From positions 1 to 11,117 of the forward strand of contig JAJZVE010000095.1 in the NCBI GenBank assembly GCA_021845835.1: a stretch of DNA of 11,117 nt. The letters run 5' to 3'. The notes under the pieces were generated by a model, which was not told where the DNA came from, searched no databases, and saw only the letters and a program-made list of their open reading frames with translations. The position numbers and the translations under genes were made by a program. Source of the stretch: Pseudomonadota bacterium (lineage in GTDB: Bacteria > Pseudomonadota > Alphaproteobacteria > Acetobacterales > Acetobacteraceae). Of this stretch, positions 1-6,055 are shown one piece after another. Within the stretch, counting starts at the first letter, position 1; each line of letters begins with the position of its first letter.

Positions 1-1
1 G

Positions 2-976
2 GAACTGGTGTGCCCGGCCGGCACGCCCGCGGCGCTGCGCGCGGCGATCGAGGCCGGGGCCGACACCGTCTATTGCGGCTTCCGCGACGCCACCAATGCG
101 CGCAACTATCCAGGTCTGAACTTCGATCGCGACGAGATGGCCGAAGGGATTGCCTACGCCCATGCGCACGGCTGCAAGGTTCTTGTCGCCATCAACACTT
201 TTCCGCGCCCCGGCGATGTCGGCGTCTGGCGCGGCGCGGTGGACGACGCGGCATCGCTGGGCGCGGATGCGGTGATCCTGGCGGATATCGGCGTGATGGA
301 CTACGCACACCGGCGCCATCCCGGGCTGCGGCTGCATCTGTCGGTGCAGGCGGGTGCCTCCAATCCGCTGTCGCTGGATTTCTACCGCGAGAATTTCGGC
401 GTGCGCCGCGCCGTGCTGCCGCGCGTGCTGGAGGTGCGGGAGATCGCGCAGATCGTGGCGCGGATGGGCATGGAAGCCGAGGTGTTCGCCTTCGGCAGCC
501 TCGGCACGATGGCCGAGGGGCGCTGCATTCTCTCCTCCTACCTCACCGGCAAGTCGCCCACCAGCGACGGCGTGTGCGCGCCGGCCGAGCATGTGTCGTA
601 CGACGAGGCCGACGGGCGCATGTCGGTGCGCCTCGGCGGCGTCACCATGAACTGCTTCGGCCGCGGCGAGCCGGCGTCCTACCCCACGCCGTGCAAGGCG
701 CGGCTGGTGACGCGCGGGGTTGCCTCCTACATCTTCGACGAGCCGGTGGGCCTGAACGCCATCGACATCCTGCCGCAACTGAAGGCCGCCGGCGTCACCG
801 CGCTGAAGATCGAAGGCCGGCAGCGCAGCCGCGCCTATGTGGTGCAGGTGATCCGCGCCGTCCGCACGGCGCTGGACGCGCTGGGCCGCGACGAGCCGGT
901 GCCGCACGTCGATCTCAGCGGACTGGTGGAAGGGCACAAGGAAACGCTTGGCGCCTATCGGAAAGGCTGGCGATGA
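2..976 (+). CDS. ubiU: UbiU, U32-family Fe-S protein for O2-independent ubiquinone hydroxylation (start codon cut by window edge)
   Basis: UbiU works with UbiV in oxygen-independent hydroxylation of the ubiquinone ring (established for E. coli). The frame is open from the first base: base 1 is probably the last base of an ATG, giving M-E-L-V-C-P-A-G, the usual UbiU N-terminus, so about 325 residues against 331 in E. coli. Family blocks are clear: GADTVYCGFRDATNARNYPG, INTF, LGADAVILADIG, SVQA, VLPRVLEV, EGRC-LSSYLTG, YPTPCKARL and KIEGRQRSRAYV. Cluster cysteines fall at 176, 193 and 232, the same numbers as I recall for E. coli, but position 169 is Gly (codon 503-505). An extra Cys sits at 219. 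The stop overlaps the ubiV start (ATGA). Identity is very secure; the state of the cluster is uncertain. Confidence 0.95.
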   Translation, partial: ELVCPAGTPAALRAAIEAGADTVYCGFRDATNARNYPGLNFDRDEMAEGIAYAHAHGCKVLVAINTFPRPGDVGVWRGAVDDAASLGADAVILADIGVMDYAHRRHPGLRLHLSVQAGASNPLSLDFYRENFGVRRAVLPRVLEVREIAQIVARMGMEAEVFAFGSLGTMAEGRCILSSYLTGKSPTSDGVCAPAEHVSYDEADGRMSVRLGGVTMNCFGRGEPASYPTPCKARLVTRGVASYIFDEPVGLNAIDILPQLKAAGVTALKIEGRQRSRAYVVQVIRAVRTALDALGRDEPVPHVDLSGLVEGHKETLGAYRKGWR

Positions 977-1869
977 TCGGACTGACGCTGGGACCGCTGC
1001 TGTTCCATTGGCCGCGCGCGAAGCGGCGCGACTTCTATTTCCGCATCGCCGACGAGGCGCCGGTGGATTGCGTGCATCTGGGCGAGGTGGTGTGCTCCAA
1101 GCGCGAGCCGTTCGCTGCGCCCGACATCGCGGAGATTGCCGAGCGGCTGCGCGCGGCGGGCAAGCAGGTGGTGCTGTCCACGCTGGCACTCGTCACCTCG
1201 GCGCGCGAGGTGCAGGCGATCCGCGACGCCTGCGAGGCCGGCTTCCTGATCGAAGCCAACGACGTCTCCTCCCTGCAGGTGCTGGAAGGGCGGCCGCACA
1301 TCATCGGCCCGCTGCTGAACATCCTGAACGAAGGCAGCCTCGCCTATGTCGCGCGGCGCGGCGCGATCCGCATCGCCCCGCCGATGGAGGTGTCGGAAGC
1401 GGGGCTGGCGGTGCTCGCCGCCCATGCCGGCGCGATGGAGATCGAGGCGCAGGTGTTCGGCCGGCAGACGCTTTCGGTCTCGGCGCGCTGCTACCACGCG
1501 CGGTCGCACGGGCTGCACAAGGACAACTGCCGGTTCGTCTGCGAGGGCGAGCCGGACGGGCTGGCGGTGGACACGCTGGACGGCCGCACCATCCTGACCG
1601 TCAACGGCACGCAGACCATGTCGCACGGGTATGTCGTGCTGCTGCGCGAGATGGCGGATCTGGTAGCGAAGGGCGTGCGCCGCTTCCGCCTCTCGCCGCA
1701 GGACGTGGACATGGTGGCGGTGGCGCGGCTGGCGCGCGCGACGCTGGACGGCGCGATCGACGCCGAGGAGGCGACGGAGCGGTTGCAGCCGCTGATCGGC
1801 GCGGTCCCGATGGTCAACGGCTATCTGCACGGGCGCGAAGGCCTGGCCTGGGTGCCGCGCCCCGCGTAG
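973..1869 (+). CDS. ubiV: UbiV, partner of UbiU in O2-independent ubiquinone biosynthesis
   Basis: A 298-residue U32-family protein (E. coli UbiV is 292). UbiV forms a heterodimer with UbiU and carries a 4Fe-4S cluster (established). It begins M-I-G-L-T-L-G-P-L-L-F-H-W-P, matching the family N-terminus LGPVLWYWP. It then shows LGEVVCSKR (Cys41), GKQVVLSTLALV, FLIEANDV, SARC and a C-x12-C-x3-C arrangement, VNGTQTMSHGYV and RLSPQ near the end. All four expected cluster cysteines are present, unlike in its UbiU partner. The ATG at 973 overlaps the ubiU stop, so the two are probably translationally coupled. The open frame continues far upstream of 973, but that part is only the shadow of ubiU. 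Confidence 0.96.
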   Translation: MIGLTLGPLLFHWPRAKRRDFYFRIADEAPVDCVHLGEVVCSKREPFAAPDIAEIAERLRAAGKQVVLSTLALVTSAREVQAIRDACEAGFLIEANDVSSLQVLEGRPHIIGPLLNILNEGSLAYVARRGAIRIAPPMEVSEAGLAVLAAHAGAMEIEAQVFGRQTLSVSARCYHARSHGLHKDNCRFVCEGEPDGLAVDTLDGRTILTVNGTQTMSHGYVVLLREMADLVAKGVRRFRLSPQDVDMVAVARLARATLDGAIDAEEATERLQPLIGAVPMVNGYLHGREGLAWVPRPA

Positions 1870-1873
1870 CGCG

Positions 1874-2989
1874 ATGCCGTTCCGGCCGTTCTTCCTGGCC
1901 GCCGCACTCTACGCGATCCCGCCGGTCGCGCTGTGGCTGCCGGCCGCACTCGGCCGCGGCGCGGCGGCGGGGCTGGCGTTCCGGCACGCCGAGGCGCTGC
2001 TGTTCGGCATGATCCCGGCGGCGATGGCCGGGTTCATGCTCACCGCGCTGCCGCGCTGGACCGGGCGCGCGGTGGTGCCGCGGCACGCCGGGGCGCTGCT
2101 GCTGGCGCTGTGGCTGGCGGGCCGGCTGGGCGTGCTGCCGGCCGTGATGCCGCTGGCGCTGGCCGCGATCGTCGGCGGCAACATCGCCGCCGCGCGCAAC
2201 GCGCGCAATGCCGCGCCGGCGCTGCTGGTGGCGCTGTTCGCGGCGGGCGGCTGCCTGGTGCGCGCCGACGCCGCGCCGACCGTGGCGCTCGGACTGCGGC
2301 TGGGGCTGGCGGCGGTGGTGGCGCTGCAAATGGTGCTGGCCGGGCGCATCATCCCCGCACTCACCGCCCGCCATGTGCTGCTGCGCACCGGGGCGGGGCT
2401 GCGGCTGCGCCATGCGGCGCTGGAGTGGCCGGCGGCGGCGCTCGCCGTCGCGGCGCTGATCGCCTGGGTGGCCGCACCGGCGGCCGGCGTGACGGCGCTG
2501 CTCGCGGTGGTGGCGGCGGCGGGGCAGACGGCGCGGCTGGCGCTGTGGCAGGGCTGGCGCGTGCGGCGCGCGCCGCCGGTGCTGGCGCTGCACCTGGCCT
2601 ATGCGTGGCTGCCCTTGGGCTTCCTGCTGCTCGCCTGGCACATTGCCCGGCCGGCGCGGGTGGGTGGACTGGCGGCCGAGCATGTCTGGGCGATCGGCGG
2701 GGTCGCGGTGCTGTGCCTGGGCATCATGTCCAGCATGATCCGCCGCCATACCGGCCACGCCTTTGCGGTCTCCACGGCCGCGACCGCCTGCTATGCCAGC
2801 GGCCTGCTGGCCTGCGCCGCACGGCTGGCGGCGGAGTTGGTGCCGGGCGCGCGCGGTCCGGCGCTGCTGGCGGCAATCCTGCTCTGGTGCGCCGGCTACG
2901 CCCTGTTCCTGGGCGCCTTCGGCCGGGCGCTGCTGCCGGTCAGCCGATGCCCGGCAGATCGACCGCGTGCCAGCCCGCCCCCTCGCTGA
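1874..2989 (+). CDS. nnrS: NnrS-family polytopic membrane protein
   Basis: NnrS is a haem- and copper-containing inner-membrane protein linked to denitrification and tolerance of nitric oxide stress; its exact reaction is unsettled. The 371-residue product is almost wholly hydrophobic, with roughly twelve membrane-spanning stretches. It shows family landmarks: FRPFFLAAALYA at the start, HAEALLFGMIPAAMAGFMLT followed by ALPRWTGR (His38), GRIIPALTARHV, LHLAYAWLPLGF and a late GIMSSMIRRHTGH block. Family members often carry a few more residues before FRPFF; here the ATG at 1874 lies 4 bases after ubiV, suggesting one transcript. Pairing with ubiUV supports a role under anaerobic nitrogen-oxide respiration (inference). 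The last 20 residues are not membrane-like. Confidence 0.9.
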   Translation: MPFRPFFLAAALYAIPPVALWLPAALGRGAAAGLAFRHAEALLFGMIPAAMAGFMLTALPRWTGRAVVPRHAGALLLALWLAGRLGVLPAVMPLALAAIVGGNIAAARNARNAAPALLVALFAAGGCLVRADAAPTVALGLRLGLAAVVALQMVLAGRIIPALTARHVLLRTGAGLRLRHAALEWPAAALAVAALIAWVAAPAAGVTALLAVVAAAGQTARLALWQGWRVRRAPPVLALHLAYAWLPLGFLLLAWHIARPARVGGLAAEHVWAIGGVAVLCLGIMSSMIRRHTGHAFAVSTAATACYASGLLACAARLAAELVPGARGPALLAAILLWCAGYALFLGAFGRALLPVSRCPADRPRASPPPR

Positions 2990-3004
2990 CCTGCACCGCC
3001 GCGA

Positions 3005-4147
3005 TCATCGCCGCACAGGCGCGGATGTCGGGGCGGCGAGGCGGAAGACGAAGTCGAACGTGCAGGCGATCTCCAGCAGCCGCGCGCTGCCCTCGGGCAG
3101 CGTGCAGACGAGGCGCTGCACGCGGCCGGCGTCGAGGAAGCGGCGTGCCAGCACCGCGCCGTCGCAGGTGATCTCCACCGCCTGCAACCGCCCCTCCGCC
3201 GGCAGCCAGAAGTCCAGCGCCAGCCGCGTCGGCCGTTGTCCGCTCCACAGCCGGAAATTCATCGTGCCGTCGCACCAGCCGTCGCCATGCACGCCGCGCG
3301 GCGCGCCGAGGATGCGTGGCAGGTCGGGCGGCGGCACCGTCTCGGCCAGGTCGGCGAGCGCGGGCGCGTAGTAGTTCGCCATCAGCGTCGCGTACCGGCC
3401 GTAGAGCGCCGCTTCGGGCACCCCGGCGCGCATGCCGGCGGCGCGGCGGATCGCGGCGACGAGCTGTTCCGGCGGCGCGCCGGGCGGCACCAGAACGCCG
3501 ACGCCGAGCGCGCGCATGCGCTCGCCGATCGCGCCGAAGTCGTAGGCCACGGGCACCAGCCCGGCCTGCAGGCTCTCTGACAGCGTGTAGGAGAACGTCT
3601 CCGGAAACATATTGAGCAGCAGGGCCACGCGGCAGCGCGCCGCGGCCAGCGCCGCCACCGCGTCCTCCGGCCGGTAGCCGCCCTGCCGGACGATGTTGTC
3701 GTGGCGCCTGAGTTCCTCCTCGCGGTCGCTGTAGCCGACCAGCACGAAGGTGATGTCGTCGTGCCAGCGGCTGCAATGCCGCGCGAGTTCGACCAGCGCC
3801 TGCGCGCCCTTCTGCGGCCCCAGCGCGCCGGGCAGTGCGACGCGCAGCCGGGCATCGTCCGGGGCGGCGGCGGGTTGCGCGGGGCGCAGGCCGTGCGGCG
3901 CGAAATGCGGCCGCACGCTGACGGCAAGCCCGGGGAACAGATGCGCGTAGCGCGCGGCGGTGTCCTGCGACGGCGCGATCACCTGCGCCGCTTCGCGCAG
4001 GAAATCTTCCCATTCGCCGCGCCACGTCTCTCCGTTCTCGGCAAGGCCGGCGAGGCTCGGGTGGATGTGCGGATGGATCGGTCCCTGGCGCACGCACTGC
4101 GTACACTTCGCCGCCGGCGCCAGCTTGCGCATGTCTACGTGTTTCAT
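3005..4147 (-). CDS. GT-B fold glycosyltransferase (GT4-like), apparently missing its N-terminal domain
   Basis: The 380-residue product resembles the second half of a GT4-type glycosyltransferase. Seen: a linker with W-R-G-E-W-E-D-F-L and V-I-A-P-S-Q-D; a Rossmann-like start VALPGALGPQKGAQALVEL at about residue 103; ITFVLVGYSDREEEL; and FPETFSYTLSESLQAG carrying an E-x7-E motif (Glu183, Glu191), which in this family binds the nucleotide-sugar donor. Residues from about 280 onward look beta-rich and are unrecognised. Homologues as I remember them carry a whole acceptor domain before the C-x-x-C segment; here only 15 residues precede CTQC. ATG 4147 is preferred over GTG 4171 because GAGGTAGG lies just upstream. 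It converges on nnrS, with 15 bases between the stops. It may be a remnant rather than an active enzyme. Acceptor unknown. Confidence 0.75.
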   Translation of the reverse strand: MKHVDMRKLAPAAKCTQCVRQGPIHPHIHPSLAGLAENGETWRGEWEDFLREAAQVIAPSQDTAARYAHLFPGLAVSVRPHFAPHGLRPAQPAAAPDDARLRVALPGALGPQKGAQALVELARHCSRWHDDITFVLVGYSDREEELRRHDNIVRQGGYRPEDAVAALAAARCRVALLLNMFPETFSYTLSESLQAGLVPVAYDFGAIGERMRALGVGVLVPPGAPPEQLVAAIRRAAGMRAGVPEAALYGRYATLMANYYAPALADLAETVPPPDLPRILGAPRGVHGDGWCDGTMNFRLWSGQRPTRLALDFWLPAEGRLQAVEITCDGAVLARRFLDAGRVQRLVCTLPEGSARLLEIACTFDFVFRLAAPTSAPVRR

Positions 4148-4206
4148 GCCACCTACCTCGGTGGACCGCACATTCCTTCAAGTTCACCAAAGCCGGATCA
4201 ATAAGT

Positions 4207-4234
4207 CCGGTCTTCGCTACATAATGAAGACTGG
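4207..4234 (-). terminator. Inverted repeat downstream of bluB, possible terminator
   Basis: Nine-base arms CCGGTCTTC (4207-4215) and GAAGACTGG (4226-4234) pair with one G-U, around a 10-base loop. It lies 35 bases past the bluB stop. Read on the bluB strand it is followed only by ACTTATT, a weak U tract, so termination is possible rather than shown. It also lies close to the point where the glycosyltransferase loses its N-terminus, so it could instead be the end of a mobile element. Confidence 0.4.
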
Positions 4235-4268
4235 CCCCGCGCCGGTATCAGGCGGCATCGGTTCACGG

Positions 4269-4976
4269 TCACCGGAAATAATCCAGGAGGGGCTCCGAGC
4301 CGGATCGGCACTCCCAGTGATCGAACCACACGACATCTCGTAAAGGTGTGCGTGGAAGCCACCCGGCTGTCTCCAACTCGGGGTTCTCGAAGAAATGGGA
4401 AACGTAGCCGACACACAAGTAGGCGATGGGCCGGATCGACGGCGGAATACCCAAGGCGTCGCGTAGGTCGGCGTGCCGCATGATGCTCACCCAGCCGACG
4501 CCGACGTTCTCCGCCCTGGCGGCCAACCAAAGGTTCTGCACGGCGCAGACGGCGCTGTATAAATCCATTTCGCGCTGGTGGGTCCGCCCGATGACCACCG
4601 GGCCTGCGCGATGCTTGTCGCACGTTACGCAGATTCCTATGGGCGCTTCGACGATGCCTTCCAGCTTGAGCGTACGGTAGGTCCGCTTCCGATCGTCGTC
4701 GAACATGTCGGCCGCTTCGGCGTTGGCCGCCTGGAAAGCGCCCCGCAACTTCCGCTTGACCTCGGCGTCCCTGACGACGATGAAGTCCCACGGCTGCATA
4801 AAGCCGACCGACGGCGCATGATGGGCCGCCCGCAAGATGCGCGCCAGAACTTCGTCAGGGATTGGGTCCGGGAGAAATTGCCCCCGAACGTCGCGCCGCT
4901 TGTGGATGCACTTGTAGACGCTGTCCCGCTCGGCGGCCGAGAACTCGGCATCGACTTGGATCCGGTTGGCTTCCAT
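4269..4976 (-). CDS. bluB: BluB, 5,6-dimethylbenzimidazole synthase
   Basis: BluB breaks down reduced FMN with O2 to make 5,6-dimethylbenzimidazole, the lower ligand of cobalamin (established). The 235-residue product has the nitroreductase fold with BluB-specific blocks: HKRRDVRGQFLPDP, AAHHAPSVGFMQPWDFI, LKLEGIVEAPIGICVTCD, GRTHQREMDLYSAVCAVQNL and NVGVGWVSIM. The catalytic Asp of S. meliloti BluB (Asp32) corresponds to Asp29, and the Ser of the G-W-V-S motif is Ser164. Start chosen at 4976: AGGGG lies 5 bases upstream on the coding strand. A cobalamin riboswitch precedes it, supporting the function independently. G+C is clearly lower than in nnrS or ubiV (about 57% in a sampled 60 bases), hinting at separate acquisition. 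I see no other B12 gene in the window. Confidence 0.96.
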   Translation of the reverse strand: MEANRIQVDAEFSAAERDSVYKCIHKRRDVRGQFLPDPIPDEVLARILRAAHHAPSVGFMQPWDFIVVRDAEVKRKLRGAFQAANAEAADMFDDDRKRTYRTLKLEGIVEAPIGICVTCDKHRAGPVVIGRTHQREMDLYSAVCAVQNLWLAARAENVGVGWVSIMRHADLRDALGIPPSIRPIAYLCVGYVSHFFENPELETAGWLPRTPLRDVVWFDHWECRSGSEPLLDYFR

Positions 4977-5033
4977 GGTGTCCCCTTCATGTCAAAGCAC
5001 GAGCCACCACCTGTCCGCGGCGAGACCCTACGG

Positions 5034-5195
5034 CTTTCAGGCCGGTCTTCTGACTGGTTTCATCCCATCCGGACGCCTTGCCGGCGCAGCCAGTGGCATG
5101 TGTCCGTACGGTCCCCATTACAGCGTTGGGCACGTGGCGGAGTCGCACCGCCTTCCCGATTCTCCCAAAGGAGGCCCCTTGGGCACCTGAAACGC
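5034..5195 (-). promoter_or_regulatory. Cobalamin riboswitch upstream of bluB
   Basis: Read on the minus strand, the leader shows conserved cobalamin-aptamer segments in the right order: AGGTGCCC near the 5' end; GGTGCGACTCC (complement of 5139-5149); GCTGTAA (5118-5124); GCCACTGG (5090-5097); GATGAAACCAG (5054-5064); and the B12-box-like CAGAAGACCGGCC (5040-5052). Expected behaviour from the family is lower bluB expression when cobalamin is plentiful. About 57 bases lie between the aptamer and the bluB ATG. No clear terminator hairpin with a U tract is visible there, so control at translation start is more likely (inference). Confidence 0.92.
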
Positions 5196-5260
5196 TCCTA
5201 CTTTCGCACGGAAGTCGCGCTACGTTCAACCGGTTACCTCGCCGTCCAGAAAACCTCCGG

Positions 5261-5363
5261 CCGACGAGCGTCGAGCGGAGACGACGGATGATCGAGCCGG
5301 AGCATCCTCAGCTATCGCCAGTGCGAACTGGTGTCGATCAGCCGGTCGGGCTTCTATCGTTAG
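5261..5363 (+). pseudogene. Fragment of an IS3-family transposase (OrfB N-terminus), frameshifted
   Basis: In one frame the DNA reads E-R-R-R-M-I-E-P-E-H-P-Q-L-S (ATG at 5288). In another it continues R-Q-C-E-L-V-S-I-S-R-S-G-F-Y-R and then stops at 5361-5363. Joined, these resemble the start of IS3-group OrfB proteins, where an (I/V)EP(D/E)HP-LS segment is followed by RQC-L--ISRS-FY. A frameshift lies between about 5305 and 5318. The integrase core with its DDE residues is absent, so this is a relic. It indicates past insertion-element activity between bluB and the pqq genes. The family call is from memory of the motif. Confidence 0.6.
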
Positions 5364-5404
5364 CCCGGCCGGTCAGCGGCTTCCTGCACCACGGGCCAGG
5401 ACAC

Positions 5405-5430
5405 CGCCGCCATTCAAGGATGTGGCGGCG
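5405..5430. repeat. Perfect 8-bp inverted repeat
   Basis: CGCCGCCA (5405-5412) and TGGCGGCG (5423-5430) are perfect reverse complements around a 10-base loop. There is no U tract on either side. It could be an operator, part of decayed insertion-element DNA, or chance in GC-rich sequence. Confidence 0.4.
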
Positions 5431-5582
5431 CAGAGGGAACCTACGCCAAGCTGCTCAAAGCCGCCGAACTTGCAGGTTGACGGGAACCATTTCGGTCGGC
5501 AGGCGCAGAGCCGTCCTGCTGTCATTGATCTAGCGCAAAGCCGAAGAATTCTGAACCGCCCATTCTGTCATCGCAGAGGCCA

Positions 5583-5598
5583 CGTCGCTTCCGCGACG
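5583..5598 (+). promoter_or_regulatory. Short GC hairpin in the region before pqqA
   Basis: CGTCGC (5583-5588) pairs with GCGACG (5593-5598) around a TTCC tetraloop and is followed by AAAA. It ends 38 bases before the pqqA ATG. If the transcript starts upstream it would sit in the 5' leader and could stabilise it. Function is unknown. Confidence 0.35.
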
Positions 5599-5636
5599 AA
5601 AACGTCTCCGCACCGTGTGATTTAGGGAGAAATGTC

Positions 5637-5711
5637 ATGAAGTGGGTGAAGCCGGACTGGTGCGATCTGCGCCTGGGATTTGAGGTGACGGCCTACGTCT
5701 ACGTTCGCTGA
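5637..5711 (+). CDS. pqqA: PqqA precursor peptide (24 aa)
   Basis: PqqA is the ribosomal peptide whose Glu and Tyr side chains are joined to become PQQ (established). The 24-residue product starts M-K-W-V-K-P-D-W and ends D-L-R-L-G-F-E-V-T-A-Y-V-Y-V-R, the classic E-x3-Y core with Glu16 and Tyr20. The ATG at 5637 follows GGGAG (5625-5629) at a 7-base spacing; the nearer ATG at 5632 gives only two codons and lies too close to that site. Oddities are Cys9, a second Trp at 8 and a second Tyr at 22. pqqD and pqqE follow, but pqqB and pqqC do not. It could feed PQQ itself or a variant product. Confidence 0.93.
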   Translation: MKWVKPDWCDLRLGFEVTAYVYVR

Positions 5712-5722
5712 GAACCGATTAG

Positions 5723-5753
5723 GGGAGGGGGCGGGTGGATGCCGCCCCCTTCC
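5723..5753 (+). promoter_or_regulatory. Strong intercistronic hairpin between pqqA and pqqD
   Basis: Twelve base pairs, one of them G-U, form between 5723-5734 and 5742-5753 around a 7-base loop. The core is GGGGGCGG with CCGCCCCC. No U tract follows, so it is not a standard terminator. It starts 11 bases after the pqqA stop. A stable 3' hairpin here could protect the pqqA message or reduce read-through, giving more precursor peptide than enzymes (inference). It also places the GTG at 5735 in the loop, favouring the later pqqD start. Confidence 0.65.
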
Positions 5754-5767
5754 GTTGGGGGGTGCTG

Positions 5768-6055
5768 ATGGTGAATGAGCGAACGCTCCGCACCACCGAC
5801 GTCGTGGAGATGAACCCGGCTTTCCTGTTTCGCTGGGAAGAACCGCAGCAGGCGTATGTGCTGCTCTATCCCGAGGGGCTGGTGAAGCTCAACGCGACCG
5901 CCGGCGAAATCCTTGCAGCCGTCGCCGACGCCGTCCCCGTGGGCGATGTCGTCGGACGACTCACCGCTGCCTACGACAATCCGGATATCGCCGAAGATAT
6001 CCTTGCATTCCTGGAGGCGTCCCATGAGCGCGGATGGATCCGTATCAAGCCTTGA
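5768..6055 (+). CDS. pqqD: PqqD, peptide chaperone (RiPP recognition element)
   Basis: PqqD binds PqqA and presents it to PqqE (established). The 95-residue product fits the family length of about 90. It shows the hallmark V-L-L-Y-P-E-G-L-V-K-L-N-A-T-A-G-E-I-L, preceded by NPAFLFRWEEPQQAYV; its C-terminal part ends in the acidic helix DIAEDILAFLEASHERGW. The ATG at 5768 is chosen because GGGGGG at 5757-5762 is well spaced; the in-frame GTG at 5735 lies inside the hairpin. Its 3' end overlaps pqqE by 32 bases, implying coupled translation. In most genomes pqqB and pqqC separate pqqA from pqqD, but here they do not. Confidence 0.94.
   Translation: MVNERTLRTTDVVEMNPAFLFRWEEPQQAYVLLYPEGLVKLNATAGEILAAVADAVPVGDVVGRLTAAYDNPDIAEDILAFLEASHERGWIRIKP

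Larger units (their letters stand above)
5364..5636. other. Intergenic DNA upstream of pqqA, no gene recognised
   Basis: No convincing coding frame was found. A weak frame ends G-T-Y-A-K-L-L-K-A-A-E-L-A-G at a stop near 5480 but could not be assigned. Two hairpins are present (5405-5430 and 5583-5598). I looked for a sigma-70 pair ahead of pqqA and found no good match, so its promoter remains unplaced. GGGAG at 5625-5629 is the pqqA ribosome binding site. Confidence 0.5.

Noticed and set aside
10..972. In-frame upstream extension of ubiV giving a 619-residue protein
   Set aside because: It lies over ubiU in another frame, is rich in Arg and Gly like other shadows, and UbiV homology begins at 973.
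1814..2758. 314-residue minus-strand frame opposite nnrS
   Set aside because: Composition is His/Arg/Gln/Pro rich, typical of an antisense shadow of a Leu/Ala-rich membrane gene.
2940..4190. 416-residue minus-strand frame over the glycosyltransferase
   Set aside because: Arg- and Pro-rich with no motif; the neighbouring frame carries the clear glycosyltransferase sequence.
4578..5291. 237-residue plus-strand frame across bluB and its leader
   Set aside because: It runs antisense to bluB and through the riboswitch, with no recognisable domain.
5470..5553. Possible sigma-70 promoter for pqqA (TTGACG or TTGATC as -35)
   Set aside because: No acceptable -10 at 16-18 bases from either; not supportable.
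5735..5767. Earlier GTG start for pqqD
   Set aside because: It sits in the loop of the intercistronic hairpin, lacks a well-placed ribosome binding site and adds residues not typical of PqqD.
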